Shown here one piece after another: positions 11,001-23,096 of a DNA stretch of 64,000 nucleotides (its first letter is position 1; each line of letters starts with the position of its first letter). Source of the stretch: Nepenthes gracilis (lineage: Eukaryota > Streptophyta > Magnoliopsida > Caryophyllales > Nepenthaceae). Location: positions 15,720,626 to 15,784,625 of the forward strand of contig BSYO01000002.1 of NCBI GenBank assembly GCA_033239525.1, in the 5' to 3' direction. The position numbers and the translations under genes are program-made. The notes beneath the pieces were generated by a model, which worked only from the letters and a program-made list of their open reading frames with translations, was not told the DNA's origin and did no database searches.

Positions 11001-12014
11001 TTCAAATTTGCACACCACTGGAAAGTCATTCACGGATAACTCCCGACTCCCCACCACACTAACGTAAGCCAAAAAGGCTTCACACCTGCTTCTCAACAAA
11101 TGGCAAACCTGTAGAGCAAAAATAAAACTAGACGGCTCCACTCTCCGAACTCCCTAAACATAAAAAGGTTCGCATTCTGAAAAAGCAAAATCCACCCTTT
11201 TGTGGAAGCAATCAATGATAGCGTGATACTTGGATAACCAATCTATATCAAAAATAATATCAAAGTCACGCATATCTAGTAAAATCAGATCAGCAACTTG
11301 AGAAAGCCCCTTCACCTCTACAATACACCCTGGGTAGGATATGTCAATCACAATAGAAGACCCCACGGACATGGATACGACCAAAGAAAAATCAAAGGTC
11401 ATGAGAGAGGGTGTAATACGACAACCCAGTCGAGGAGAAATAAATGAGTGTGTGGACCCAGAGTAAGATAGTACTGAGCAAGAAATACAACAAACAAGAA
11501 GTATACCTTCCACCACCTCATCTGATGCTTTGGCCTCACAAGCAGACACTGCAAAAGCTTTACCCTGCACCACCGGCATCGGACCCCAGACCCTCTGTGA
11601 CTGAGGGCACTCTTTGGCTTTATGCCCAACTTGGCCATAAGTGAAGCAAGCACTAGTCATCTTGGGACAAGGTCTACCCTCATGCGTCCTCTCACAATGC
11701 TTATACGAACCCACCGAAGCTTGGAAAGATGAGATCTGGCAACTCCTTTGTTTAGAAACTGGCTGCTTGGACTTCTTACATGGTCTCCCTGAGCTAGCCC
11801 CAGAGCTAACACTTGCCCCACTCTTGCTTGATGACCTCTTCTTGAAAAATTCTTCTTTAGCATGTTCCTGTTCGTAGATCAAGGCTCGATCCAGTATATT
11901 AGCATAACTGGCCAACTTAAGGGTCGCCAACTGCTTGCGGATGTCATCCCGCAAGCCCGATAAGAACTTCCCTGGTCTTCCTTTCTCATCTTCAACCATA
12001 ATTACTCTATCCAT
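8082..12014 (-). pseudogene. Tekay-type gag-pol polyprotein of element J, stop-riddled
   Basis: Domains read in order on the minus strand: gag C-terminus with the DEKGRPGKFLSGLRDDIRKQL block; zinc knuckle with Cys-to-Tyr changes (ACFTYGQVGHKAKEC); protease where the DSG/DTG motif reads SYSG (11425-11480); RT with catalytic FIDN instead of FIDD (10452-10463); RNase H; integrase with the HH-CC zinc region (9255-9400), VIMDQLTKFAHF, SDRDSRF and SERTIQ; and a chromodomain-like end with VKVLWRNHSHEEATWERED. From 12014 to about 8766 a single frame is kept and broken only by stops. Frame changes appear near 8740-8660 and 8522. N-terminal gag and the other LTR are missing. The lost protease and RT residues make it inactive. 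Confidence 0.85.
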
Positions 12015-13233
12015 GGTTTGGAGTTAGCAGTTAAGGTCCTTACTTTGAAGATTTATAGGTATTATTTATAGAAATAGTTATTATCTAATGATTCTAAAAG
12101 TCTGAGTTGTAAAGAGGAGTTGATCATGTAATAGTGAAGCGAGTAAATCTACTTGAGAACTATGAAGGTGAATCTCGGTGTCTTTTAAGGAAAGCAAACA
12201 TTAGTGCTGATGATTTGATGTCAGAAGTTTTCGGATTTGATATGTCTTCAATACTTCATAGGAGATGTTGAAGGATAAACTGTGAGCAGCTCTTAATATT
12301 TGAGCAAAAGAGGTGTTTTGCTTTTGGTTTTGGGAGGAAGAATTGTATCCAAAGTATTAAGGTTTTGAAATTATGAGATGAGAAACCCTTGTGGTTTTAT
12401 TTTGGGGTTGTCAGGAAGGCAAAGATTATGGGTGCTATTTGGATAATTATGGATTGGCTAACAAGGACGACTCATTTATCACGAATTTGGATGATACGTT
12501 CGAATTGAATAAGTTGGCTTGTCAGTATACAAACGAGATAATAAGTTTGCTAAATATTCAAGTTTTGAGGCTTTGGTGTGGGGTAATTACTTCGAATGTG
12601 TTTCCTAAGTTGATTGTAATATGAGAATTATGGGTTTTGCTTTAGATGTATCAATATCTTTGGTATTTTTCTTAGGTCTATAGATGCTATGTAACCTAGA
12701 TATCAGATATGAATCAGTGAATATGTGTTGTAAGAGGATTTTTAATGTGCTAATAAATAATTAATCAGAGTTGCTCAGCAGAGTGTGTGGGAACATATAT
12801 TTTAAGGTTTAGTTTGAAGTTAAAAGTTAAACATCATCTTCAAGGCTTAGGATGAATTGAAGTAGGAGTTCATTAGTCTGTTTGAAGTTTTCAATTAAGT
12901 TGGAGAAGTAGTCAATAAATTTGGTTTGCTTTCGAATTTGGTGGATTATCTTGATGTCTCCTATGTATCGATAATTGAGGAAGTAAGTATATGGTCGGGT
13001 TAAGCCGTTGTCGGAGATTAGATATTTGTCTTGTAGCAAGGTTTCAATTTAGATTTTAGATAGAAAGTATAAAGTTTTAAGAATTAGGATAATTTAGTTG
13101 GTTGAAATTCTTAATCATTTAATTAAGAAAGTAACTTGGGAAGGTGAAGGAGTCTGAAAGGACTTTCCCCGAGTATTAAATTTTAAGGTTTGTAAAAATT
13201 TTGAGGATAAAAGTTCTATAAGTGGGAGAGAGT
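12015..13233 (+). pseudogene. truncated pol tail (RNase H to chromodomain) before LTR G1
   Basis: Opposite in orientation to J and joined to it without spacer. It begins in RNase H (text equivalent to [11 protein letters not shown] around 12040-12075). Integrase follows at about 12415-12480 (GAIWIIMDWLTRTTH, the family's DAIWVIVDRLTKSAHF). A tail read in another frame contains ILDRKYKVLR near 13045-13080. It closes with 'ttgaggataaaa...agtgggagagagtt', the usual polypurine end just before an LTR. Stops and frameshifts occur throughout. It is about 80% alike by eye to 17753-19018, so this is a second copy of the G internal region with its left part gone. Confidence 0.7.
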
Positions 13234-13571
13234 TATAAGGTACTGGTTTTTAAAATATGATAATTAGGAGTAATTAAGTTAATATAAATGAATCAAGGTC
13301 AAAGGACACGGAAGAAACTGGATTAGAAAGCCCAAACATTCGGAATTGGCAAAATCGGGAATCGGCGTTGTAAACCTTGAAATGTTAATCCGTAAATAAG
13401 AATTGAGTTTTAAATTATGATAATCACAATTTATTAAACTAATATAAATAAAATTAGGGTCCAAGGATGTGAAAAAATTGGGTTAAAAGAGTCGAAACAG
13501 TCTCAAATGGTGCGTGTGCGAAGATGGCTTGTTGCATGCCTACCCTAGGACTGACCTGTGCCCAACGCAAG

Positions 13572-13698
13572 CTCGAGCCCCCTCTCGAGCCCCAATTTTA
13601 TGGGAGGGATGCCCGACGCACACTCGAGCATCGATTCCAGGGAAGGGGTGCCTGGAGTGCGGCCGACGGGCGCTCGAGCGCCAGTTTGGCTATTTAAG
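13572..13698 (+). promoter_or_regulatory. LTR core promoter: four CTCGAG palindromes and TATA box
   Basis: CTCGAG at about 13572, 13583, 13623 and 13672, then TATTTAAG at 13691-13698. The paralogous LTRs G2 and D have the same arrangement, so this is probably the element's own RNA polymerase II promoter. Confidence 0.55.
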
Positions 13699-14670
13699 CG
13701 TGCGCGACTTCTTTCTTCCATAATTTTGCACAGATCAAAGAGAGAGGAGAGAGAGAGCATGGAGAAGAGAGGGAGGAGGAGATCGAGGCTCTCGGGTTCA
13801 TTTTCGGCTTAGAGCTAGTTAAACGATTTGTAGATCGGATTGAGGCAAGTGCACTTATATGTTTCTCTTTCTCTTATTATACTTTTTGTTCCATTTCTCT
13901 CAGGTATTTTTGTTCTGATACCCACCTAAACTTATATTTTGTAAGACCCATATTTTGAGCATATAAATATGTTAATTTTATATTTGATTTCTAAGTTTTA
14001 TGCGATATTATGCTTTAACGAAACCCTAACCCCACGACCCTCCATTTACCTGTTTATCTTGAGATTTTTGCATGATTTGGCTTTAGAAAATTGGAACCCT
14101 AACTTATGGATGTAGATATTTATATTTATTCACACGTATTTTATATATGTTATTTTGTGTGTGTCTCAAAAATTATGTTAGATGTTTTTATGAAGGGGTT
14201 TATTGTCCGAAAGCTACGGAATTTTATTTGGCCCAACGTGGTAAGGATTTTCTAATTTTTTCCAAGCTTTTTGTTAATTGGTGCATATATTTGAAGTCAT
14301 GTAAAGACTTAAGCTCCCACAAAAATGATTATCTATATTTGTGTTCAAGAAATATGAGAATTATGAAGTGTATGAGAAGAAAATTTCATGATATGCTAAA
14401 TTTTAATGAATCGATCTCTTGGGAGTGAGAATAAAGTTTTAAGAATGAAGTATGAAATTTTCCTTAAAAATAAGTAATCATGAAACTCGATCAATGATTT
14501 ATATTTTAGAAGGTAGTATTCCCTGACAAGTCTTAGGATATTATTGTGGTAAACCGAGGACTACCTCTGGGTCATGGGGGATATGGTGGCATAAGTTTTA
14601 TGGTTCCGTATATTGGATGAAAGGTATACTGCTCACCACGGGGCATTTGAATTACATGGGTAGTGTCTTA

Positions 14671-14694
14671 GAATGTGTGGAAGTATACACATTC
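14671..14694 (+). promoter_or_regulatory. conserved LTR stem-loop (copy in G1)
   Basis: GAATGTGT (14671-14678) pairs with ACACATTC (14687-14694) across an 8-base loop. Equivalent hairpins lie at 20469-20492 (G2), 62402-62422 (D), 48287-48308 and 55825-55846 (B), 42185-42209 and 57704-57728 (A, minus), 33348-33371 (C, minus), 23856-23877 (H, minus) and 21710-21732 (K, minus). Stem sequences differ between families but pairing is kept. Confidence 0.7.
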
Positions 14695-15398
14695 CTTTCC
14701 TCATTCGGCCACATCATTAGTTAGTAAGGCCTACTAGTCCTGATTCCTAAAGATGAATAATTTTCTACATAATTTTAGAATCTAAAGAAAAGAAAGATAA
14801 AATGTGGAAAGTTATATATATTTTAGAAATGCATTTGATCATACTTCATGTTTATGTATCTATATTATACTCCTATTCCCTTCTCTTGATTTGTTTTGAG
14901 TGTATTGCTTATGGTCTTTGTTATATTATGCCTTGCTGAGCATTTGGCTCACTCGTTGCTATTTTCTTACTTACAGAAGAACACGAACTTATACCCAATG
15001 CGGCGGAGTAGAGATTAGCAGTGGCTAGATTGCGAACTTGGAAGATTATATTATAGACATAAATTTTGTGGTTTTGTACTTGTATGGAGTACTTTCATAC
15101 ATTTTGATGGATATATATTTGTTATATTGATAATGTATAAATTAGTTTAGTTTTGCTGTGTATTGATGATTGTATATGCTTTCGCAAGTTATTATGATTT
15201 GATTTTTTAAGTACCTAGTGGAATCTCTTATGAGGTGATGTTGTATCCGAAAATATGATGTTGGTGCCATGAGTGGATTGTGGTATTTTAGATCCTATGT
15301 GCGATTGTTGTTGTGGTATGTATATTGTATAGGTTTATATTTAGTTTGATGACCATTTTGCAGGCGAAACCTTATCGGTTAGAATATGGTTTGTCACA

Positions 15399-18300
15399 AT
15401 TGGTTTCATAGAAGGAAATGCATTACATTTGATCAGAATCTTATGCGGAAGATTAGATTAGAGTAAGATAGATTGAATAAGTAGATAAAGGTGTTGGATG
15501 ATTAAGTTAGACCGAATAGTTCTAGTTATTCTTATGCTAGAACTAAATTAGGATCCGTATTTGTGTCGAATTGTATAGATTGTAGTTTCCTAGTTGGTGT
15601 CTGGCATATGAACTAACCTATATCGTACTTGTTTTAGAAAAGATATTAGTAGCTGACCATGCCCCCTAGATTGAGGATGATGCGTGGAGGTGGCTAACTG
15701 CGTGATAGAGAAGCGAAGTACTTGAATTTGTTGAGTAGGGATGCCGAATAGCATGGCAAGTGAGACGGATGGAGTGGGATCAGTGGCCCGAGGTCAGTAT
15801 AACTTGAAGTTAATTTCTGGTGTTAGCGAATCCAAGGATGTCAATTTATGATCGATTTAATAATAATCAAGTGCCTAAATTTTTGGGTGGCATGGATTTT
15901 GCAAAAGTTGAAATGTGGATCATTAGAATTGAAATGGTGTTTGCAGTGACCCAATGTCCGAGAGGAAATAAGGTAATGTTTGTCTCACATAAGTTAGAAG
16001 TTGAAATCAACCATGGGCGGTTGATAAGAAAAGAGTCATGAGTCGAGAGGATAAAGAGATATTATGGAATATGTTCATGGATACTTTTATGGTTAAATAT
16101 TTTTTTTGACGAGTTTTTGGGAGCGCGTTTTAAATTATAGATAGTTTGGCCAAATGATTAATGATTGTCCTTATCACATGGGTCGGACAGTGAACAAGTC
16201 TAGTGCCTTAGATCGGGGTTTTGCAGTGATGGCACAAGGTGCAGAGCTGTCAGCTACAATGGTGAAAGGTAGGATTTTTTTAAATTTTGACATTTTAATA
16301 TGTGTTATTTTACATTCTGAATCTATATTTTTATTTGTGTTTCCTAAGTTTATTCATTTATTCGAGAATCATAGACCTTATACTAGTTGTATCGAGGTCT
16401 ACGACATTTTATTGGATCTGTAGATATGATTGGTTGGCTTGATTTGATTGCTTTGTGGTAACGAGCTTTGATATGTTATTAGGGGTGATATGACTGGTGA
16501 GTTGCCATACTAGTATGAATTGTGTTGGTAAGAATATTATACTTTACAATTGAGTTATAAAATTTTGAGTATGAGGCATAGTTGATCGAGTAGCGATGAA
16601 ATTAGTATCATTGTGCCTCCAAGTCATTTAATGAGGATATGTATCTAATTTATTTAGCATATGAGACCACACCTGGAAATCATTTTGTGGTCACTAAGAA
16701 TTTTTGATTGTCTAAGTATTTGAGGATGTTTCTTGGAGGGAAGGATTAGGCTGGTTTATCTTTTGATAGGTAAATTGAGGTTGCTGTCAAGATTGTGCCA
16801 GAATCGGTACCGATTTTTAAGGATTTTGTATAGAATTGAAGAAGCATTAGTTGGGTACCCGCTGTGGGATGCTTTTGAACCTTTGGGGTAAGTATGATGA
16901 ACCAATGAGGTTACTTATGGATTATTAAAAATTTAGGTTGTTTAGGAGATGAATGGTTTTATAAGCGGGTATTGGAAAAATAAATAAGGGACTCGTTCGA
17001 TCTATTGTAAGGGCTTTGTGTTTTCTAAGATCGATCAATATCCAGAGTGTTGTTAATTGTAGATAATTGAGAGTTGTGCCTGTGGTAGTATTTAGGATAA
17101 AGATACAACTGTTAAAAGTTTCGGAAATGCCATTTGGATTTGTAGGTTCATTGGAATTTTTGTAAATTTTATGGGTAGGATCTTTTGGCCATATCTAGGT
17201 CAATATTGTGATAGCCTCATCAATGAATTCAGAGAATCATGAGGGTGTATGAACTCTATTTGAGGACTGTATAATGGATTGTGAAAGGTAGTTAGCTGTG
17301 TGCTAAATTGAGAAAAGAGTATGAGTTTGGTTAAGGGAAGTGTTATGTTGGGCATATGGCTTATTAGATAGCATGATTGTGGGTTTGTAGACCATTGAAG
17401 CGGTGGCTTATTAGAAAAGACTGATTAATGTTGTGAAGGTGTATGGTTTTCTTCAATCTAGCTGAATCCGATAAGTTATCCACTAAGTGTTTATTGAGGA
17501 TTATAGTGTCTGTGAGGCGTTTGGCTTGGAACGATCGGTATTCGTCGGAATGAGATATGTGAGAATAACTTTCAAGGAATGAAGAGTAAATTGTCGACCA
17601 TATCATTTGGGTTGATCTCTAATGAATCAAGTGAATTGTAGTAGGATGTGATGCTTTTGAGGGAGATTTAGGATTGCGTTTTCCTATAGCGTGTATGGGT
17701 TGTTGCCCTTAGGTTAAGTTGGTGGGCAATCTATGATTAGAATTATTCCACCCATGGTTTGAAGTTAGCAGTTGAGGTCATTACTTTGAGGATTTATAGG
17801 TATTGCTTATGGAAATAGTTATTATTTAATGATTCTAAAGGTCTGAGAAGTTATTTCATGAAGATGAGATGATCATGTGGTAGCGTAAGTGGGTAAATCT
17901 ATTTGAGGACTATGAAGGTAAATCTCAGTGTCTTTTAAGGAAGGCGAACATTAGTGCCGATGATTTGATGTCGGGAGTCTTTGAATTTGATATGTCTTCG
18001 ATACTTCATAGGAGATGTTGAAGGATAAACCGTGAGCTGCTCCTAATATTTCAGCAAAACAGGTGCTTTGCTTTTTTTTGTTGGGAGGAAGAGTTTATAT
18101 GAAGTAATGAGGTTTTGAAATTGGGGGATGAGAAGCCATTGTGGTTTTGTTTCAGGGTTGTTGGAAAGGCAAGGATTATGGGTGCTATTTCGATAATTGT
18201 AGAATGGCTAACGAGGATAGCCCATTTATTGTGAATTTGGATGATATGTTCGGATTGAATAAGTTGGTTTCGTTGGTATGCAGACGAGATGATAAGTTTG

Positions 18301-19018
18301 CTAAATATTTGAGTTTTAAGGCTTTGGTGGTGATCTGAGATTACGCCGAAATGGTTGGAGTAATTGCTTCAAATATGTTTCCTAAATTGATTGTAATATG
18401 AGAATTATGGATTTTGCTTTAAATATATCGATATCTTTGGGATTGTTCTTTGGTCTATAACTGTATGTAACCTAGGTGTCCGATATGAATTAATGAATAT
18501 GAGTTGCAAGAGGATTTTTTGTGTGCTAATAAATTATTAATCAGAGTTGCGCAGCAGAGCATGCGGGCCCATATATTTTAAGGTTCAGTTTAAAGTTCAA
18601 AGTGAAAGATTGTCTTCAAGGCTTAGGTTGAATTAAAGTAGGAGTTCATTAGTCCGTTTGAGGTATTGAATTAAGTCAGAGAAGGAGCCAATAAATTTAG
18701 TTTGCTTTTGAATTTGGTGGATTATCGTGAAATCTCCTATGTATCGATGATTGAGGAAGTAAGCATATGATCGGATTAAGTCGTTGTGGGAGATTCGAAA
18801 TTTGTCTTATAATAAGGTTTCAATTTAGGTTTTAGATAGAAAGGATCAAGTATTAAGAATCTAGATAATTCAGTTGGTTGAGATTCTCTAAGAAAATCAT
18901 TTAATTAAGAAAGTAACTTGGGATTGCAAAGAAGGAATTTGTAATGATTTTCCTCGAGTATTGAATTTTAAGATTTGTAAAAAATTTGAGGATGAAATTT
19001 TTATATGTGGGGGAGAGT
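15399..19018 (+). pseudogene. gag-pol of element G, heavily decayed
   Basis: The gag leader begins MPPRLRMMRGGG-like near 15660. A capsid N-terminal block is readable at 15820-16000 (YDRFNNNQVPKFLGGMD, then EMWIIRIE). Zinc-knuckle remains (INDCPYHMG) lie at 16157-16183, followed by LDRGFAVMAQGAELSATMVKG. RT is barely recognisable (16550-17330). RNase H reads LKLAVEVITLRIYRYCLW near 17765-17815. Integrase at about 18160-18215 has GAISIIVEWLTRIAHL, with the first catalytic Asp changed to Glu. The tail ends with 'gaggatgaaatttttatatgtgggggagagt', the polypurine tract. Many stops and frameshifts. It is a member of the same family as C, E and H. Confidence 0.75.
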
Positions 19019-20879
19019 TGTAAGGTACGAATTTTTAAAATATGGTAATTAAGAGTAATGAAGTTAATATAAATGAATCGAGGTCAAAGGACATGAGAGA
19101 AACTAGATTGAAAAGCCTAAATATCCAGAATTGGCAAATTTGGGAACTGGCATTATAAACATTGAAATGTTAATTTGTAAATAAGATTCGAGTTTTAAAT
19201 TATGATAATTACGATTTATTATGCTAATATAATTAAAATTAGAGTCCAAGGTTGTGAAAAATTGGGTTAAAAGGGTCGAAATGGGTCCCGGATGGCGCGT
19301 GCGCAATGTTAGCACGCTGCACGCCTGGCCAAGCTTGACCCGCGCCCGATGCGCACTCAAGCCCTCTCTCGAGCACTGATTTTGAAAGAGGGGTGCCCAA
19401 AGTGTGCCTGACGCCTGCTCGAGCGCTGATTCAAGTGAAGGGGTGTCCGAAGTGCACCTGACGTGAGCTTGAGCGCCAGTTCAGCTATTTAAGCGTGTGT
19501 GACTTTTTCCTTCCATCATTTTGCACAGATCAAAGAGAGAGGATAGAGAGAGCGTGGAGAAGAGAGAGTGAAGGAGGAGATCGAGGCTCTCAGGTTCATT
19601 TTCTGATTAGAGCTAGTTGAAAAAGGTGTAGATCAGGTCGAGGCATGTACACCCATATGCTTCTCTTTCTCTTGTTCATTTTTTGTTCTATTCCTCTAGG
19701 GCACTTTTGTTCCGATACCCATCCAAACTTATATTTTATAAAACCAATGTCTTGAGCATGTATATATATTAATTTTATATCCGATTTCTATGTTTTGTGT
19801 GGTTTTTTGCTCTAACGAAACCCTAACCCAATGCCCCTCCTTTTTACCCATTTATCTTGAGATTTTCACATAATTTGGCTTTAGAAAATTAGAACCCTAG
19901 CTTATGGATGTGAATATTATTATTTATTTACATGTATTTTATATATGTTATTTTGTTTGTATTCTGAAAATTATGTTGGATGTTTTTGTGAAAGAATTTG
20001 TTGTTCGGAAGCTACGGAATTTTATTTGGCCCAACGTGGTAAAGATTTTCTAATTTTTCCTAAGCATTATGTTAATTGGTGCATGTATTTGAAGTCATAT
20101 AAAGACTTAAACTCCCAAGAAGGTGATTACTTGTATCTATATCCAAAAATATATGAGAATTATGGGAAGTATAAGAAGCAAAATTCTATGATATGCTAAG
20201 TTTTGATGAACCATTTCCACGAAGTGAGAACAAGTGTTAAGAATGAAGTATGGAATTTCTCTTAAGAATAAGTAATTATAAAACTAGACCAAAAATTTAT
20301 ATTTTAGAGGTTAGTATTTCCTAGCATACTTTAGGATATTATTGTGATAAACCAATGACTACCTCTAGGCCATGGGAGATATGGTGGCATAAGATTTATA
20401 GCCATGTATATCGGGTTAAAAGTATAATGCTCGCCACGGGGTGTTTGAATTGCTTGGGTAGTGCCTTAGAATGTGTGGAAGCATACACATTCCTTTCCTC
20501 GTTCGGCCACACCCAAGTCCCTAAAGATGAGTAAATGTCTACATGATTTTAGAACCTAAAGAAAAGAAAGATAAAATGTGGGGAGTTATATGTATTTCGG
20601 AAATGCATTTGATCATACTTCATGTTTATGCATCAATATTATACTCCTATTCGCTTCTCTTGATTTATTTTGAGTGTATTGCTTATTGTCTTTGTTATAT
20701 TGTGCATTGTTGAGCATTCGACTCACTCATTACTATTTTCTTACCTTTAGATGAGAACGAGCTTATACATGATGAGGCGGAGTAGAGATTAGCAGTTGGC
20801 TAGGCTGCGGACTTGGAAGATTATATTGTAGACATAGATTTTGTTGTTTTATACCTGTATGGAGTACTTTTGTATATTT
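19019..20879 (+). mobile_element. LTR G2, left part (3' LTR of G)
   Basis: Starts TGTAAGGTACG and aligns with G1 over its whole length: CTCGAG words (about 19367-19431), TATTTAAGC near 19486, GAGGCATGTAC near 19641, telo-box near 19817, stem-loop 20469-20492. It stops at 'gtatattt', where solo LTR K is inserted, and resumes at about 22923. Confidence 0.8.
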
Positions 20880-22922
20880 TGTGACGGAACGGATCCTTAT
20901 CCTCTAAAGACCTTCCGTCAATAAATATACCAAACTAATGCCCATAATTTAATAATATAAAATTCTGTATAAAATTGGATAGAGTTTTCTCTACAACTAG
21001 ACGATAACAAAAAAAAAATACAACCTGTGTAAAATAAACATGTACAAACACACAACTATTCTATCATCACAATTCACCCTACAACACACATACATAGGAC
21101 TGCAGACACCATAATAACCACGCCTTTCAAGACAACACATCCTATCCACTATTTAAACTCAAAATGAGATGCCGTCTAGAACCTATACAAATCCAAAATA
21201 AAATAGTAGAAGCAAAACTAGATTCATAAGGTAATCTTGTGGAAGCAAATACAGTAACCCAACATAAAACATAATATGTCATAACTATAAATATATATAT
21301 TCCATCCATGAAATACATTATTTACATGTAAGACTATCAAATTTTTTAAAATCTTCAAGATGATGACTTTGAGGCTCCAAATCGTCCTTATTAAGCGTTG
21401 CCTGTTCTTGCTCGTCAGGAACCAATTCTACTGTTTCATCTGGAGGGAGAAAAATAGAAGAGTGAGCCAAAACCTATCAAGGTACCATAAAATATGCAAA
21501 TATAATGCTTTCATGCAGAACGTAAGTACAGATAAAAAGAAACACGGAATGTCCAAAGAACAGAGAAATACGTGAAAACAGAAGAATGCATAATTCAATT
21601 CAACATATATCAGAATTTATAAAATAGTTCCAAATCTCACTTGTTTCTCAGAATTCTAGTTCATTATTCTAAGGACCCAATTAGCCGAGGGAGCGAATAA
21701 TCAAGGATAGATTGTGTTCAATCCACATAATCAAAGGCTAAAGGTTCGATAACAGTTGTTTCCATTTCATTTCATCAAGGGTTCAAAGGTTTGATAGTCT
21801 CTATCCTCTGATTACGTCCTGAGGAGGAGTGGATCACATATTACTCCATGGATAGAGTTATCCTTGATTACCACCGTAATATTTTAAGGTATATCGGAGA
21901 ACCTTATCTAACTAAATAATAGTCCTAGGTCCGATTTCTTATTAATTTACTTAACTCAACACATTTGCTCTTAATTTCATAGTCAAAATTCATCATATCC
22001 CAAGGCCAAGTCCAATTTCATACAATCAGTCTTTTAGACAATTTCAAAGGGTCTCCATAATTCGATAATACAGTTCCATGCAAAGTTTTTAGATACAAAA
22101 TCATCTAATAAACTTTGACAAAGCACCAATTTGACATTTAAATCTCAAGATTTCGAGTTTCCAACATAAATTCCCAAATTTTTCATGCTAGGGTTTCGTG
22201 TGAAACTTCCAGACAATAATTGAACATCTAACATTTGTTCATTCATGAAATCAATGCTATAAATTAAAATACACATACAAAATCATGCATTTAAACCATA
22301 AATCCCCAAATTTTCGAACTAGGGTTCCAAGTGCACTGTTCGGACACAAAACGAACACTGAAACATGAACAAAACACGAAAGTGAAGCCGAAATCCACAA
22401 TAATCATGCCAAATCACAAAATCTAGCCCTAAAAATAAAAAACATTCAAGATTTATAACAAAGCTTAAAGAACATAGGTTTTAGAGCATAAATATCAAAG
22501 TAGAAAAACTAAAAAATAGTAAAAATAAAAAACAAGGTTTGACGTACACTTGCCTTCACCCAATTTACCATTATTCTTACTTAGATCGGAGTGGAACGGA
22601 CAAAATTTCCCTTTTCTCCTCTCCCTCCTTCGTTGCTCGTCATTCGTGCTCTGCCAAAATACCACCCACCTCCCCTTTTTATAAACAAAATAAGGGTCGG
22701 TGGCTAAAAATCATGCATGTGCTCAAGGGCATGACAGGCGCGCGATGAGTGGGGCTCTACTGGTTTTTTGCACCTGCTGCCACGCTCGAGCTCTCGATAG
22801 GTCCCGTGCTGCTGTTTACTGAACTAAGGCAATTTTTTCACTTTTCTCAATTTTACTTATCCCAAACTCAATTATAGTAATTTGATTACTAGGCTTCACA
22901 TGTTTTAGGAACTCAGACCTCA
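20880..22922 (-). mobile_element. solo LTR K inserted in LTR G2
   Basis: The plus strand starts TGTGACGGAACGG and ends AACTCAGACCTCA. G2 text continues directly after (TACATTTTGATGG, the continuation expected from G1). The flanks read TATAT (two bases short of the start) and TACAT, an imperfect target duplication. The minus-strand landmarks are present: motif ACTTGCC at 22548 (GGCAAGT in sense), telo-box TAGGGTTTC at about 22191, hairpin 21710-21732, and CTCGAG near 22783. No internal region, hence solo. Confidence 0.7.
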
Positions 22923-23096
22923 TACATTTTGATGGATATGTATTTGTTATATTGATGATGTAAAGATTAGTTTAGTTCTGCTATGTATTGACGATTATAT
23001 ATACTTCCGCAGGTTATTATAATTTGATTTTTTTGGTACCTAGTGGCATCTCTTATGAACCGACGTATCCGAAAATATGACATTGGTGCCACGAAA
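22923..23096 (+). mobile_element. LTR G2, right part, truncated
   Basis: Continues G1-like text (TGGATATGTATTTGTTATATTGATGATG...) up to 'ggtgccacgaaa', where the minus-strand LTR of H begins. The last ~140 bases present in G1 (15260-15398) are missing, so G2 was cut by the H insertion or a later deletion. Confidence 0.7.

Larger units (their letters stand above)
13234..15398 (+). mobile_element. LTR G1 (shared LTR of a tandem Tekay structure)
   Basis: Starts TATAAGGTACTGG (from TGTAAGGTAC) and ends GGTTTGTCACA, followed at 15401 by a decayed primer site TGGTTTCATAG. Landmarks in order: CTCGAG palindromes (13572-13677), TATTTAAG TATA box (13691), GAGGCAAGTGC motif (13842), telo-box AAACCCTAAC (14021), stem-loop (14671-14694). 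It serves as 3' LTR for the pol tail to its left and as 5' LTR for the gag-pol to its right, which implies unequal recombination between LTRs of related copies. Confidence 0.8.

Noticed and set aside
16154..16423. Independent small gene (89 codons)
   Set aside because: It is the zinc-knuckle and following part of the decayed gag of element G, running into non-homologous frame.
20873..22927. Clean target duplication for solo LTR K
   Set aside because: TATAT and TACAT differ and the left copy is two bases away from the LTR start, so only an imperfect duplication can be claimed.
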